Assembly (NCBI GenBank): GCA_964585535.1
Contig: CAZPDW010000085.1
Span: 1-9,181, forward strand
Source: JAUVYV01 sp964585535
GTDB lineage: Bacteria; Planctomycetota; Phycisphaerae; Sedimentisphaerales; Anaerobacaceae
Length of the DNA: 9,181 nt
Direction of reading: 5' to 3'
How positions within the stretch are numbered: the first letter of the stretch is position 1; every line of letters begins with the position of its first letter. The notes beneath the pieces were generated by a model. It was not told the DNA's origin. It was given only the letters and a program-made list of their open reading frames with translations, and did not search any database. Shown here in pieces: positions 1 through 5,882 of the stretch. The position numbers were made by a program, and so were the translations under genes.

Positions 1-123
1 TTCTCGAACGCAACCGCCATCGCCAAAATCAGGCCAAATCCCCCGTTCGCTGCCCACAATTTTACCCGCCGGACGCGGGACGAAATCTGTGTAGAACCGG
101 TCAACTTGGTCGTATAGGAATTT

Positions 124-224
124 GTATTTTTGACAGGATTTACAGGATAATGCAGGATAAATAAAAAACTATCCGCCTTTGGTGTCCCTAAGGGATTGTC
201 AATCCTGTTATCCTGTCTAAAACT
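124..224. repeat. ATCCTGT-type interspersed inverted-repeat element
   Basis: The left arm holds three spaced copies of an (A/G)CAGGAT core, at about 133-139, 142-148 and 152-158. The right arm holds two copies of ATCCTGT, at 202-208 and 210-216. The arms are near-perfect inverted repeats: GACAGGAT-TTACAGGAT against ATCCTGTTATCCTGTC. The spacer carries the small palindrome CCCTAAGGG at 186-194. The whole unit is flanked by A/T runs. From memory, ACAGGAT/ATCCTGT arrays of this kind recur between genes in several environmental bacterial lineages; I could not check copy number here. No coding potential is apparent. It could be a REP-like or miniature mobile element, or a transcript-end hairpin. 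Confidence 0.55.
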
Positions 225-483
225 ATAAGCAAAACTAATAGTATAACCGCCAAAATTGCCCTGTTTTTTCAAATAATTTGCCCTGTTTTCACACTGTTTT
301 TACAAATTTTTCCAAAATTTCCCAAAATTTTCGCAGATTTTACACCATTTTTCACCCCTACAACCCGCATATCTTACCCATCTTAACCCCCGAACCGCAT
401 TTTTCGCCCAAAAACAGCATCACCCCCCAAAGTTTTCCGGGTTTCAGCCGCTTCTATTAGTTTTACTTATAATCCGCCGGCAT
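225..483. other. gene-free, purine-poor region with phased A/T tracts
   Basis: No credible gene is seen. The plus strand is dominated by T, C and short A runs. A/T tracts are centred near 266, 275, 287, 299, 307, 317, 327, 339 and 349, which is close to one per helical turn and predicts intrinsic curvature. TTGCCCTGTTTT occurs twice, at 256-267 and 278-289, 22 bp apart. The open frame at 278-460 encodes a low-complexity F/P/H-rich peptide and looks like a by-product of the skewed composition. The region lies just downstream of the tgt stop, but no clear hairpin/U-tract terminator for tgt was found. Confidence 0.4.
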
Positions 484-1611
484 TCAATCCGGGCTCTCGA
501 CTCTGCACATCGGGTTATTTGCCAACTGCTGTTTGGCCCAGTCGGTAAAGTTTCCGTTTTTGATTCTTTGTCTTATTTCCCGCATCAGCCGTTGGAAGAA
601 ACGGAGGTTATGAATACTGGTGAGGATAGGGCCTAACATCTCGGCGATGTTGAAGAAATGTCGAATGGTCGCCCGGCTGAAGTTTCGGCAGCAGTAACAA
701 TCACAGCCGGCCTCAATCGGCCCGGGATTGTCAATGTGCTCGCTATTTCTCATTCGGACGGGCCCGGCTGCGGTAAAGGCGTATGCGTTGCGGCCGTTGC
801 GCGTTGCGATTACGCAGTCGAACATATCGACGCCGGCGGCCACGGCAGCGATGATATCGGCAGGCATACCGACACCCATAAGATACCTCGGCTTATCTTC
901 CGGCAGCAGGGCGGTTGTATGCTGCACCGTTCGGAGCATATTGGCGTGGCCCTCGCCGACGCTGAGGCCGCCGATTGCATAGCCGTCGAAACCCATCTCG
1001 ATAATCGCCTCGGCGCAGTGTTTGCGCAGCTCGGCATCGATTCCGCCCTGGACAATTCCAAACAAATGCTGCCCGGTATTCGCGTGCGCCTCCTTACACT
1101 CACCCGCCCAACGTATCGTTCGCGCAACCGCTTTTTCCAGCTTGTCGCGTTCGCAGGGATAAGGCGTGCACTCGTCGAGGCACATAATAATATCCGCACC
1201 CAAACGATTCTGTATCTCTGTCGCCCGTTTCGCATCCAGAAAATGTTTTGTCCCGTCGATATGGCTGGCGAACTCGACTCCGTCGTCGGTAACTCGCGTC
1301 AGGGAATTGAGCGAAAAAATCTGATAGCCACCGCTGTCGGTAAGAATCGGCCCGTCCCAGGCCATAAAATTATGCAGGCCGCCCGACTTCTCGACTGCCT
1401 CGACGCCGGGCCGGAGCATTAAATGATATGTATTTGCCAGAACAATCTCCGCCCCCGTCTCTTTTACCTGCTGCGGCGTCACACCTTTAACGGCCCCGCT
1501 CGTCCCCACCGGCATAAACGCCGGCGTCCGAACCTGCCCGTGCCCGGTGTTAAGAATGCCGTATCTTGCGCGACTGTTCTTGTCCCGAATTTTGACCCTG
1601 AAGCTCTGCAT
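484..1611 (-). CDS. tgt: queuine tRNA-ribosyltransferase (tRNA-guanine transglycosylase)
   Basis: This cytoplasmic enzyme swaps guanine-34 of tRNAs with GUN anticodons (Asp, Asn, His, Tyr) for the queuosine precursor preQ1. The 375-residue product equals the usual bacterial length and is collinear with E. coli Tgt. Visible landmarks are PAFMPVGTSGAVKG near residue 30, the TDSGG active-site segment with Asp92, VQGG at about 187-190, YLMGVG at 243-248, and the nucleophile Asp265 in DMFDC. The zinc site is CDCYCC (Cys303, Cys305, Cys308) with His334 in IHNLR. No key residue is missing. The ATG at 1611 begins a normal N-terminus, although no clear Shine-Dalgarno precedes it. The gene lies 79 bp after the SpoIID-like gene on the same strand, so co-transcription is likely. 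The common partners queA, yajC and secD are not in the window. Confidence 0.97.
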   Translation of the reverse strand: MQSFRVKIRDKNSRARYGILNTGHGQVRTPAFMPVGTSGAVKGVTPQQVKETGAEIVLANTYHLMLRPGVEAVEKSGGLHNFMAWDGPILTDSGGYQIFSLNSLTRVTDDGVEFASHIDGTKHFLDAKRATEIQNRLGADIIMCLDECTPYPCERDKLEKAVARTIRWAGECKEAHANTGQHLFGIVQGGIDAELRKHCAEAIIEMGFDGYAIGGLSVGEGHANMLRTVQHTTALLPEDKPRYLMGVGMPADIIAAVAAGVDMFDCVIATRNGRNAYAFTAAGPVRMRNSEHIDNPGPIEAGCDCYCCRNFSRATIRHFFNIAEMLGPILTSIHNLRFFQRLMREIRQRIKNGNFTDWAKQQLANNPMCRVESPD

Positions 1612-1690
1612 TGAAAAACAGTATCATAATTCGCTGTTGTTTTCTACTTTATTCCATACGGCTCGAGATGTTGGAAATGTTATATCTTGT

Positions 1691-2911
1691 TCAATATATT
1701 TGGGTAATCTTCGAGCCGGGGTAGTAGTAGGCGAGGATGCCGGCGGCGGTGTGTCCCTTTCGTGCCATGCCTTCGGCGCCGCACTGGCACAGCCCGACTC
1801 CGTGTCCCCAGCCGCGGCCCGACAAGAACGCCAAGTTGTCCTGCATTTCGAGCAGCTTGAAGGATGCGCTGCGGATAATGTTGCCGGTGGGGTCAAGTGC
1901 GAGTCGGAAATCCTCGCCCCGAACCCGGTCGCTCCTGCCGTTGGAGCCGAGAAGCCGGACCATTGTGACTCGTGAAAAGCCGTCATATTCGCTCTTGTTC
2001 TGCACTGTGACATTCGTTATCTCGCCCAGTGCCTTGAGCTGTGGGTAGCGTCTTATCAGCCGGCTGCTTATATCTGTTTTGCTCAGTTTCACCACAGGCC
2101 AGAAGAAGTATTTCGGCTTCGCCACGTCCCTGCAGTAGGGACACGATACGCCGCACAAAGGCGCGTATGAGTCGCCGAATACGTTTTTGCTGTTCTCGGT
2201 ATGGCCGCCGCAGGACGAGCTGTAATAGGCGGGAAAAATATCTTTTATTCCGTTTTGCTCGCAGACGAGCACCTGTCCCTGTGTACGGTTCACCGCCTTC
2301 CAGACCTGCCGGGATTCCGCCCTGATACCGAGATAGACCTGGTTTGCAGCCGTTTTTCTGAGGTCCCAGCTTCGATTGGTGCCGAATCGCTTTTTGATAA
2401 ACAGACAATAAGTCCTGGCTGCGATTGCCTGCGCCTTGAGCGCTTCGGGCTCCCAGTTTTTCGGCATTTCCGCGCCGACGACCCCCGCCAGATATGCTTC
2501 CACCGGCAGGTGATTGATAACATTAAAGGTTTTGCCGTCCGGGTTCAGCCGCAGCTCGATTTTTCCGCGATAGTCATCTCTATCGGCGCGGACAATGAAC
2601 GGCTCGGCCGGGGCGATTATTATTCGGCCGGTGTCGAGGGGGCGTCCCGAAATCACGAGCTTGCCGTTCGCCGTTCGCACTTCAATCGGCTCGCCGATGC
2701 CGACAAAGGGAGTTTCGGTAATGGCGCTCTGGTTCGAGGCGTCGGTAAGATGGAATGCCGACGGCACGGTCAAGGTGCAGTTTCGGAGGTTTTCAGACAG
2801 CAGAACGCGCAGCCAGAACTTCGGCTCGATGTCCATATAGGGGGTAGTTTGTACAAGCTGCCTCGGCTTACAGCCGGAAAGCCAGACTGCTGCGGATATT
2901 GCCGCCAGCAC
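1691..2911 (-). CDS. SpoIID/LytB-domain lipoprotein, probable lytic transglycosylase
   Basis: SpoIID-family enzymes cleave glycan strands of peptidoglycan, preferring strands stripped of stem peptides. The 406 residues (counted from the GTG at 2911) begin with a hydrophobic stretch and a lipobox LSGC (Cys14), so the product should be an exported lipoprotein. The core has VVGAEMP with the expected catalytic Glu148, followed by EALKAQAIAARTY (156-168), then CGGHT (234-238). A C-terminal GWGHGVGLCQCGAEGMA block precedes YYPG, as in the family. The start is doubtful. The GTG leaves the signal peptide without a charged n-region, while the frame stays open upstream to a stop at 3041-3043 and encodes a K/R-rich segment leading into the hydrophobic stretch. 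No in-frame ATG, GTG or TTG lies there, so an ATC start near 3010 is possible. The family is clear; the physiological role in a non-sporulating cell is inferred. Confidence 0.9.
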   Translation of the reverse strand: MLAAISAAVWLSGCKPRQLVQTTPYMDIEPKFWLRVLLSENLRNCTLTVPSAFHLTDASNQSAITETPFVGIGEPIEVRTANGKLVISGRPLDTGRIIIAPAEPFIVRADRDDYRGKIELRLNPDGKTFNVINHLPVEAYLAGVVGAEMPKNWEPEALKAQAIAARTYCLFIKKRFGTNRSWDLRKTAANQVYLGIRAESRQVWKAVNRTQGQVLVCEQNGIKDIFPAYYSSSCGGHTENSKNVFGDSYAPLCGVSCPYCRDVAKPKYFFWPVVKLSKTDISSRLIRRYPQLKALGEITNVTVQNKSEYDGFSRVTMVRLLGSNGRSDRVRGEDFRLALDPTGNIIRSASFKLLEMQDNLAFLSGRGWGHGVGLCQCGAEGMARKGHTAAGILAYYYPGSKITQIY

Positions 2912-3074
2912 TGAAGCAGCGAAACAAATATATCGAGCGGGCGATTTGGCCTGCCGCTGCCGTTTTTCAAGACCTTTGCGCTTGTTTTCTTCTGCTTTTA
3001 GTTTTGTGATTGTCGGCGATCCGTACCTGTCGGGCTGATTTCAGCGATACAGCCGCGGTTCCGCAAAATAGTTT

Positions 3075-4406
3075 TTAACCGTCCTGTTCGAGTACTCGCA
3101 GCGACAGGCCGAAGTTTACCAGGGCCTTTTTAATTTCGTTTAAGCTCGTCACGCCGAAGTTTTTGCAGCCGAGCAGCTCCGCATCGGTTTTTCTGACGAG
3201 CTCACCGAGCGTGCGGATGCCGAGGGCGTGCAGGGCATTTCGAGCACGAATTGAAAGCTGCAAATCATCGGTCGGCCTGCTCAGCAGGGCCTGCTCTTCC
3301 GACTCTTCCTGGTTTTCATCCGGCAGGCCGGTCGTTTGATTCGCCTTTTCCTCAAGCTCTATGCCTAAGTAAAGCCCTCTCGGGTCGAGAATCGATTTGA
3401 TTTCCCGAAGTGACGTCTCACCGAAGTTCTTGTAAGACAGCAGTTCGGCCTCGGTGATTCTCAGCAGGTCGCCTAAGGTATCTATCTTCATTTTTTTGAG
3501 GCAGTTTCTGCTCCTCACCGACAGCTCGAAGTCCGAGATGGGTGTCTCGAGTATCTGTGTCTTTCGAGTTTTCCTCTCTTCTTTTTCCTCATCATAGACC
3601 ATTGTCTTCGAGCTCTCGATGTCTTTTTTGAACAGGGTCGCCCGTTTGTGGTTCGGGTGATACTTGAGGACCTCATCCACGCACTGCGTCGCCTTGTCGT
3701 ACTGTTCGCTGTCCTCGTAGAGCACGACGAGGTTCAGCAGGGCGCTTACATAGGTGGGGCCGTTCACCGCTATCTGTTTGTAAAAGTCGATAGCGGCCTC
3801 CTCGTCGCCGGACAAATCGCAGCGATAGGCCAGCCGGAAAAGCGCCTGCTGATGTTCCGGGTCAAGCTCGAGCGCCGCCTTGTAGTTATCCATTGCCTCG
3901 TTATAAAGGCCCTGTTCTTCCTGAAGCCGCCCGAGCTGATAGTGATACTCGGCGCTTACATTTTTAAAGTTCGCGCAGCTTTTCAGCAGTTTTTGTGCGT
4001 CCTGAAAGTTATGCGCCTGCCGGTACGTTGCGATTTTCTCGAGGGCCACAGCGAGGGCGTCGGCGCCGAAGCCAGTGCTCTTGTCGAAGTTTACGATTGC
4101 CTCGTCGAACATCTTTATTCGCCGAAGTGCATACCCTGTGTATATATATTTCTGCGTGCAGTCTTCGGCCTTTTCGAGTTTTTTAACGGCCTCGGCATCC
4201 CTTCCGAGGATAAAAAGCCCAATGCCTGTCGCGAGACGGGTTTTGCTGTTCGTCTTAGAGAAGTTCTGCTCGATGAGTTCGCGAAATGCTGCCAGATTCA
4301 CCTCGCTCGAGTGCACGAGCAGCGATAGTTTCTTCAGGACCTGTATTGACGGCAGCTCGCCGGTAAACAAATCCACGTCAAATTCTTCTGTCTGTGCCTG
4401 TTCCAT
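3075..4406 (-). CDS. TPR protein with two RNA polymerase alpha-CTD-like domains
   Basis: The 443-residue soluble protein has tetratricopeptide repeats followed by two copies of the helix-hairpin-helix fold of the RNA polymerase alpha C-terminal domain. Three well-formed 34-residue TPRs lie at about 152-253, with weaker ones from about 56. CTD copy 1 (about 290-350) keeps FELSVRSRNCL with Arg298, Asn301 and Cys302, then NFGETSLREIK. Copy 2 (about 378-440) keeps LQLSIRARNAL with Arg387 and Asn390, then NFGVTSLNEIK. These match the E. coli alpha residues Arg265, Asn268, Gly296, Ser299 and Glu302 that contact the minor groove; Lys298 is Thr in both. The alpha N-terminal assembly domain is absent, so this is not rpoA. 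Such fusions are, from memory, typical of Planctomycetota. DNA or RNA polymerase binding is inferred. The ATG at 4406 has AGGAG upstream and a strong promoter. Confidence 0.9.
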   Translation of the reverse strand: MEQAQTEEFDVDLFTGELPSIQVLKKLSLLVHSSEVNLAAFRELIEQNFSKTNSKTRLATGIGLFILGRDAEAVKKLEKAEDCTQKYIYTGYALRRIKMFDEAIVNFDKSTGFGADALAVALEKIATYRQAHNFQDAQKLLKSCANFKNVSAEYHYQLGRLQEEQGLYNEAMDNYKAALELDPEHQQALFRLAYRCDLSGDEEAAIDFYKQIAVNGPTYVSALLNLVVLYEDSEQYDKATQCVDEVLKYHPNHKRATLFKKDIESSKTMVYDEEKEERKTRKTQILETPISDFELSVRSRNCLKKMKIDTLGDLLRITEAELLSYKNFGETSLREIKSILDPRGLYLGIELEEKANQTTGLPDENQEESEEQALLSRPTDDLQLSIRARNALHALGIRTLGELVRKTDAELLGCKNFGVTSLNEIKKALVNFGLSLRVLEQDG

Positions 4407-4466
4407 AGCGAACCAGCTCCTAACTCATTTAATTGCAGCCAAGTATTTCGATATTTGGAATGAGTC

Positions 4467-4494
4467 ATTATAGGCAGGGGCCGACCCTTTGCAA
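4467..4494 (-). promoter_or_regulatory. sigma-70-type promoter of the minus-strand block
   Basis: Read on the minus strand, TTGCAA (4494-4489) is followed after 16 nt by a perfect TATAAT (4472-4467). Transcription would start near 4460, leaving a leader of about 50 nt that contains TTAGGAG before the ATG at 4406. This is the best promoter-like match in the window and explains the TPR/alpha-CTD, SpoIID-like and tgt block. Confidence 0.7.
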
Positions 4495-4504
4495 GGGTTT
4501 TTTT
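4484..4504 (+). terminator. small intrinsic terminator-like hairpin, plus strand
   Basis: ACCCTT (4484-4489) and AAGGGT (4493-4498) form a 6-bp stem with a 3-nt loop, followed by seven T residues at 4498-4504. No plus-strand gene lies upstream, so it may stop antisense transcription. It overlaps the -35 box of the divergent promoter, so the symmetry may also be incidental. Confidence 0.35.
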
Positions 4505-4520
4505 GGCGGCGGGACGCCGT

Positions 4521-4563
4521 CCGCGGGATTGTCCTGCGGTGTGGAAAATTTTTTTGTTTTTTT
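4521..4563 (+). terminator. second hairpin plus T-rich tract, plus strand
   Basis: CCGCGGGA (4521-4528) pairs with TCCTGCGG (4532-4539), eight pairs including one G-T, with a TTG loop. Two runs of seven T follow at 4549-4555 and 4557-4563, but 9 nt separate the stem from the first run, so it is not a textbook terminator. It sits directly before the possible promoter of the riboswitch transcript and may insulate it from upstream transcription. Confidence 0.3.
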
Positions 4564-4564
4564 G

Positions 4565-4593
4565 TTGCATTGGTGCAGAGCGGGTGATAGAAA
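4565..4593 (+). promoter_or_regulatory. possible promoter of the riboswitch transcript
   Basis: TTGCAT (4565-4570), a 17-nt spacer and TAGAAA (4588-4593) give a weak sigma-70-like match with correct spacing. The predicted start near 4600 lies about 20 nt before the 5' strand of riboswitch stem P1, which is where a promoter is needed. Support is mainly positional. Confidence 0.4.
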
Positions 4594-4620
4594 CACTGTT
4601 GGTTGCTCTTTTAGAAGTTA

Positions 4621-4880
4621 ACAGGCCGAGTGCCGGTCCTGAGGCGTTTGCCTTGGGATAGGTAAAAAGGGAACCGGGTGCAAATCCCGGGCGGTCGCGC
4701 CGCTGTGAGCGTCCGATCCGGCGAAAGTCGGAAATCCGAGAGGCAGTAGTCCCACTGTTCGAGACTAATCTTGATACCCTATGCAGAAGACATGCTGTTG
4801 TGCGTGTGTTCGGCAGCGAAGATTAGTTTTGGATGGGAAGGGGTCCTCGAGGTAGGGCGCAAGTCAGAAAACCTGCCTGT
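4621..4880 (+). ncRNA. cobalamin (B12) riboswitch aptamer
   Basis: The conserved blocks of the cobalamin aptamer appear in order. AAAAAGGGAAC is at 4664-4674. CCGGG/CCCGG (4674-4678 with 4686-4690) form a stem closing the GTGCAAAT loop. A CGCTGTGA block is at about 4701-4708, CCCACTG at 4751-4757, GGGAAGG at 4835-4841, and CAGAAAACCTGCC (the equivalent of the B12-box CAGGAGACCTGCC) at 4865-4877. The closing stem P1 is visible as ACAGGC (4621-4626) with GCCTGT (4875-4880). A long arm closed by ACTAATCTT (4764-4772) and AAGATTAGT (4819-4827) enlarges the region between CCCACTG and GGGAAGG. Riboswitches of this class bind cobalamins and usually repress the downstream genes. Here it faces the surface-protein genes starting at 5229. 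Confidence 0.93.
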
Positions 4881-4990
4881 ATTCGGTTAAGTGTGCGGAG
4901 TTCTCGCGATAAGGAACCCGGAGACAACTCGGCCCGGTGCGCTGTGATTTTGTGAAGGCGGTTCGGTCTGAGTCAGATGTTATCGGAATC

Positions 4991-5028
4991 AAGGTCGTTG
5001 TTCCTGCTGCGGGAGCGACGGCCTTTTT
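4991..5028 (+). terminator. intrinsic terminator, probable riboswitch expression platform
   Basis: AAGGTCGTTG (4991-5000) pairs with CGACGGCCTT (about 5016-5025), ten pairs with two G-T wobbles. The stem extends inward through TTCC and GGGAG, and a T run follows (5024-5028). It lies about 110 nt after the aptamer and about 200 nt before the first gene, so B12-dependent premature termination is the simplest model. AGGAAC (4912-4917) could pair with GTTCCT (5000-5005) as part of an antiterminator, but this is weak. Confidence 0.7.
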
Positions 5029-5047
5029 GTGTGCGCGCTGAAGGACC

Positions 5048-5064
5048 CCCACCGCAGGGGTGGG
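5048..5064 (+). other. short GC-rich hairpin in the leader
   Basis: CCCACC (5048-5053) and GGTGGG (5059-5064) form a perfect 6-bp stem with a 5-nt loop, directly after the terminator. It is followed by A/T-rich sequence without a clean U tract. The motif resembles the stronger hairpin at 5813-5841. Function unknown. Confidence 0.35.
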
Positions 5065-5228
5065 AGTTAAATATAAAATTTTGTGGGCATTGATTCTTTT
5101 GGATAGAAAGGAGGTGAGACGGGATTCAGTTGGGTGTGGTATTAACGGATTGATTGTTGGCTAAGGAGGAGTAGAGAAAGGTGGGGAGTTTATGAAGAGA
5201 GATTTTTTGATAGTGAGGAGAAGAGAGA
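5065..5228 (+). promoter_or_regulatory. leader with several Shine-Dalgarno-like sites
   Basis: This segment carries AAAGGAGGTGA (5107-5117), an exact complement of the usual 16S rRNA 3' end, with no ATG, GTG or TTG at normal spacing after it. Further purine-rich sites follow at about 5164-5170 (GGAGGAG), 5181-5188 (GTGGGGAG) and 5216-5220 (AGGAG). The last is 8 nt from the ATG at 5229 and is the likely ribosome binding site of the PEP-CTERM gene. An ATG at 5192, out of frame with that gene, starts a frame of roughly 40 codons overlapping it, and could be a leader peptide. Confidence 0.45.
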
Positions 5229-5786
5229 ATGACGGCTTCGGAAAGGGTGATGATTTGTGTTTTTGTGTTGTTAGTTTGTGCAAGTGCGCACGCAACGACG
5301 TATACGGGAGTGGCTGAGTACTCAGGAGGGGTCGGTGCGAATAGCGCAACGATAGTTGTGGACTTCGATTTGGATAACTACTTTTTGTTCACGTACAGCT
5401 GGGACGGCGATGCGACCGGATGGGATGCCCTTGCGGCGCTGAATGCCGCAGGTGCGCTTGATGTGTATGCAACGGACTATGGCGACTGGGGGATGTTCAT
5501 GGATGACCTGGATTATCCCGGTGGTATCGAGTACGACTATGGGCCGGCTCCTGCGGGATGGGCATACTATGTTGGTGACAATGAGATATGGAATCTGAAT
5601 GGCTCGGGAGTATCGTATCGAGCATTGAGTGACGGGGCGTGGGACAGCTGGGTTTGGACGAATTACGACACATCCTGGACGGCTGTCCGGACGCCCGGCG
5701 CAGAGCCGGTGCCTGAGCCGGTGAGCGTGCTGCTGTTTGGGCTCGGCGCTATGCTTGTGGGCAGTGGGCCCGTGAGAAAGCAGTAA
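5229..5786 (+). CDS. secreted PEP-CTERM (exosortase-sorted) protein
   Basis: The 185-residue product has a Sec signal peptide (residues 1-22, cleavage likely after SAHA) and ends with a PEP-CTERM sorting signal: VPEP at 161-164, a hydrophobic segment of about 15 residues, then the basic tail VRKQ. Proteins of this type are exported and processed by exosortase for surface or exopolysaccharide association. The mature part (about 23-157) is rich in Tyr, Trp, Asp and Gly, has almost no Cys and looks beta-structured. SWDGDATGWDALAAL (57-71) resembles a pattern I recall from other PEP-CTERM proteins, but I cannot name a domain. The ATG has AGGAG 8 nt upstream. It is the first gene after the cobalamin riboswitch and terminator, so B12 repression is expected. 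No exosortase gene is in the window, so the enzyme must be encoded elsewhere. Confidence 0.85.
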   Translation: MTASERVMICVFVLLVCASAHATTYTGVAEYSGGVGANSATIVVDFDLDNYFLFTYSWDGDATGWDALAALNAAGALDVYATDYGDWGMFMDDLDYPGGIEYDYGPAPAGWAYYVGDNEIWNLNGSGVSYRALSDGAWDSWVWTNYDTSWTAVRTPGAEPVPEPVSVLLFGLGAMLVGSGPVRKQ

Positions 5787-5812
5787 CCGGTATCGTGGTT
5801 TATCTTAGCAAA

Positions 5813-5841
5813 CGGGTGGGGTCCTATCCGGACCCCACCCG
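5813..5841 (+). other. perfect 12-bp hairpin between the first two surface genes
   Basis: CGGGTGGGGTCC (5813-5824) and GGACCCCACCCG (5830-5841) pair perfectly around a 5-nt loop. No T tract follows on the plus strand, so it is not a standard terminator. It could set mRNA ends or the expression ratio between the two genes. A partial terminator or a transcription pause site are alternatives. Confidence 0.6.
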
Positions 5842-5882
5842 AAGAGTTGAGATGGGAAATAATTGTAGTGAGGAGGAAGGTA

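Noticed and set aside
131..217. A CRISPR-like array from the repeated ATCCTGT cores
   Set aside because: The repeats are 7 bp, 9-10 bp apart and inverted between the arms, without spacers of regular length.
658..1422. A 254-codon open frame on the plus strand inside tgt
   Set aside because: It is antisense to a fully conserved tgt, has no recognisable domain and follows from GC-rich codon use.
2770..2970. Possible frameshift joining a TTG start at 2970 to the SpoIID-like gene
   Set aside because: The peptide from that TTG has no signal-like character, while the true frame itself continues upstream with a good n-region, so no frameshift is needed.
3648..4328. A 226-codon plus-strand open frame opposite the TPR/alpha-CTD gene
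   Set aside because: It lies wholly opposite a gene with clear repeats and domains, and its product looks random.
484..4880. A B12-queuosine link (tgt near a cobalamin riboswitch, since QueG uses cobalamin)
   Set aside because: The riboswitch is on the opposite strand and points away from tgt, and queG is not present.
5161..5349. Minus-strand open frame across the PEP-CTERM gene start
   Set aside because: It is antisense to the signal peptide region, with low-complexity S/P/T/L-rich content.
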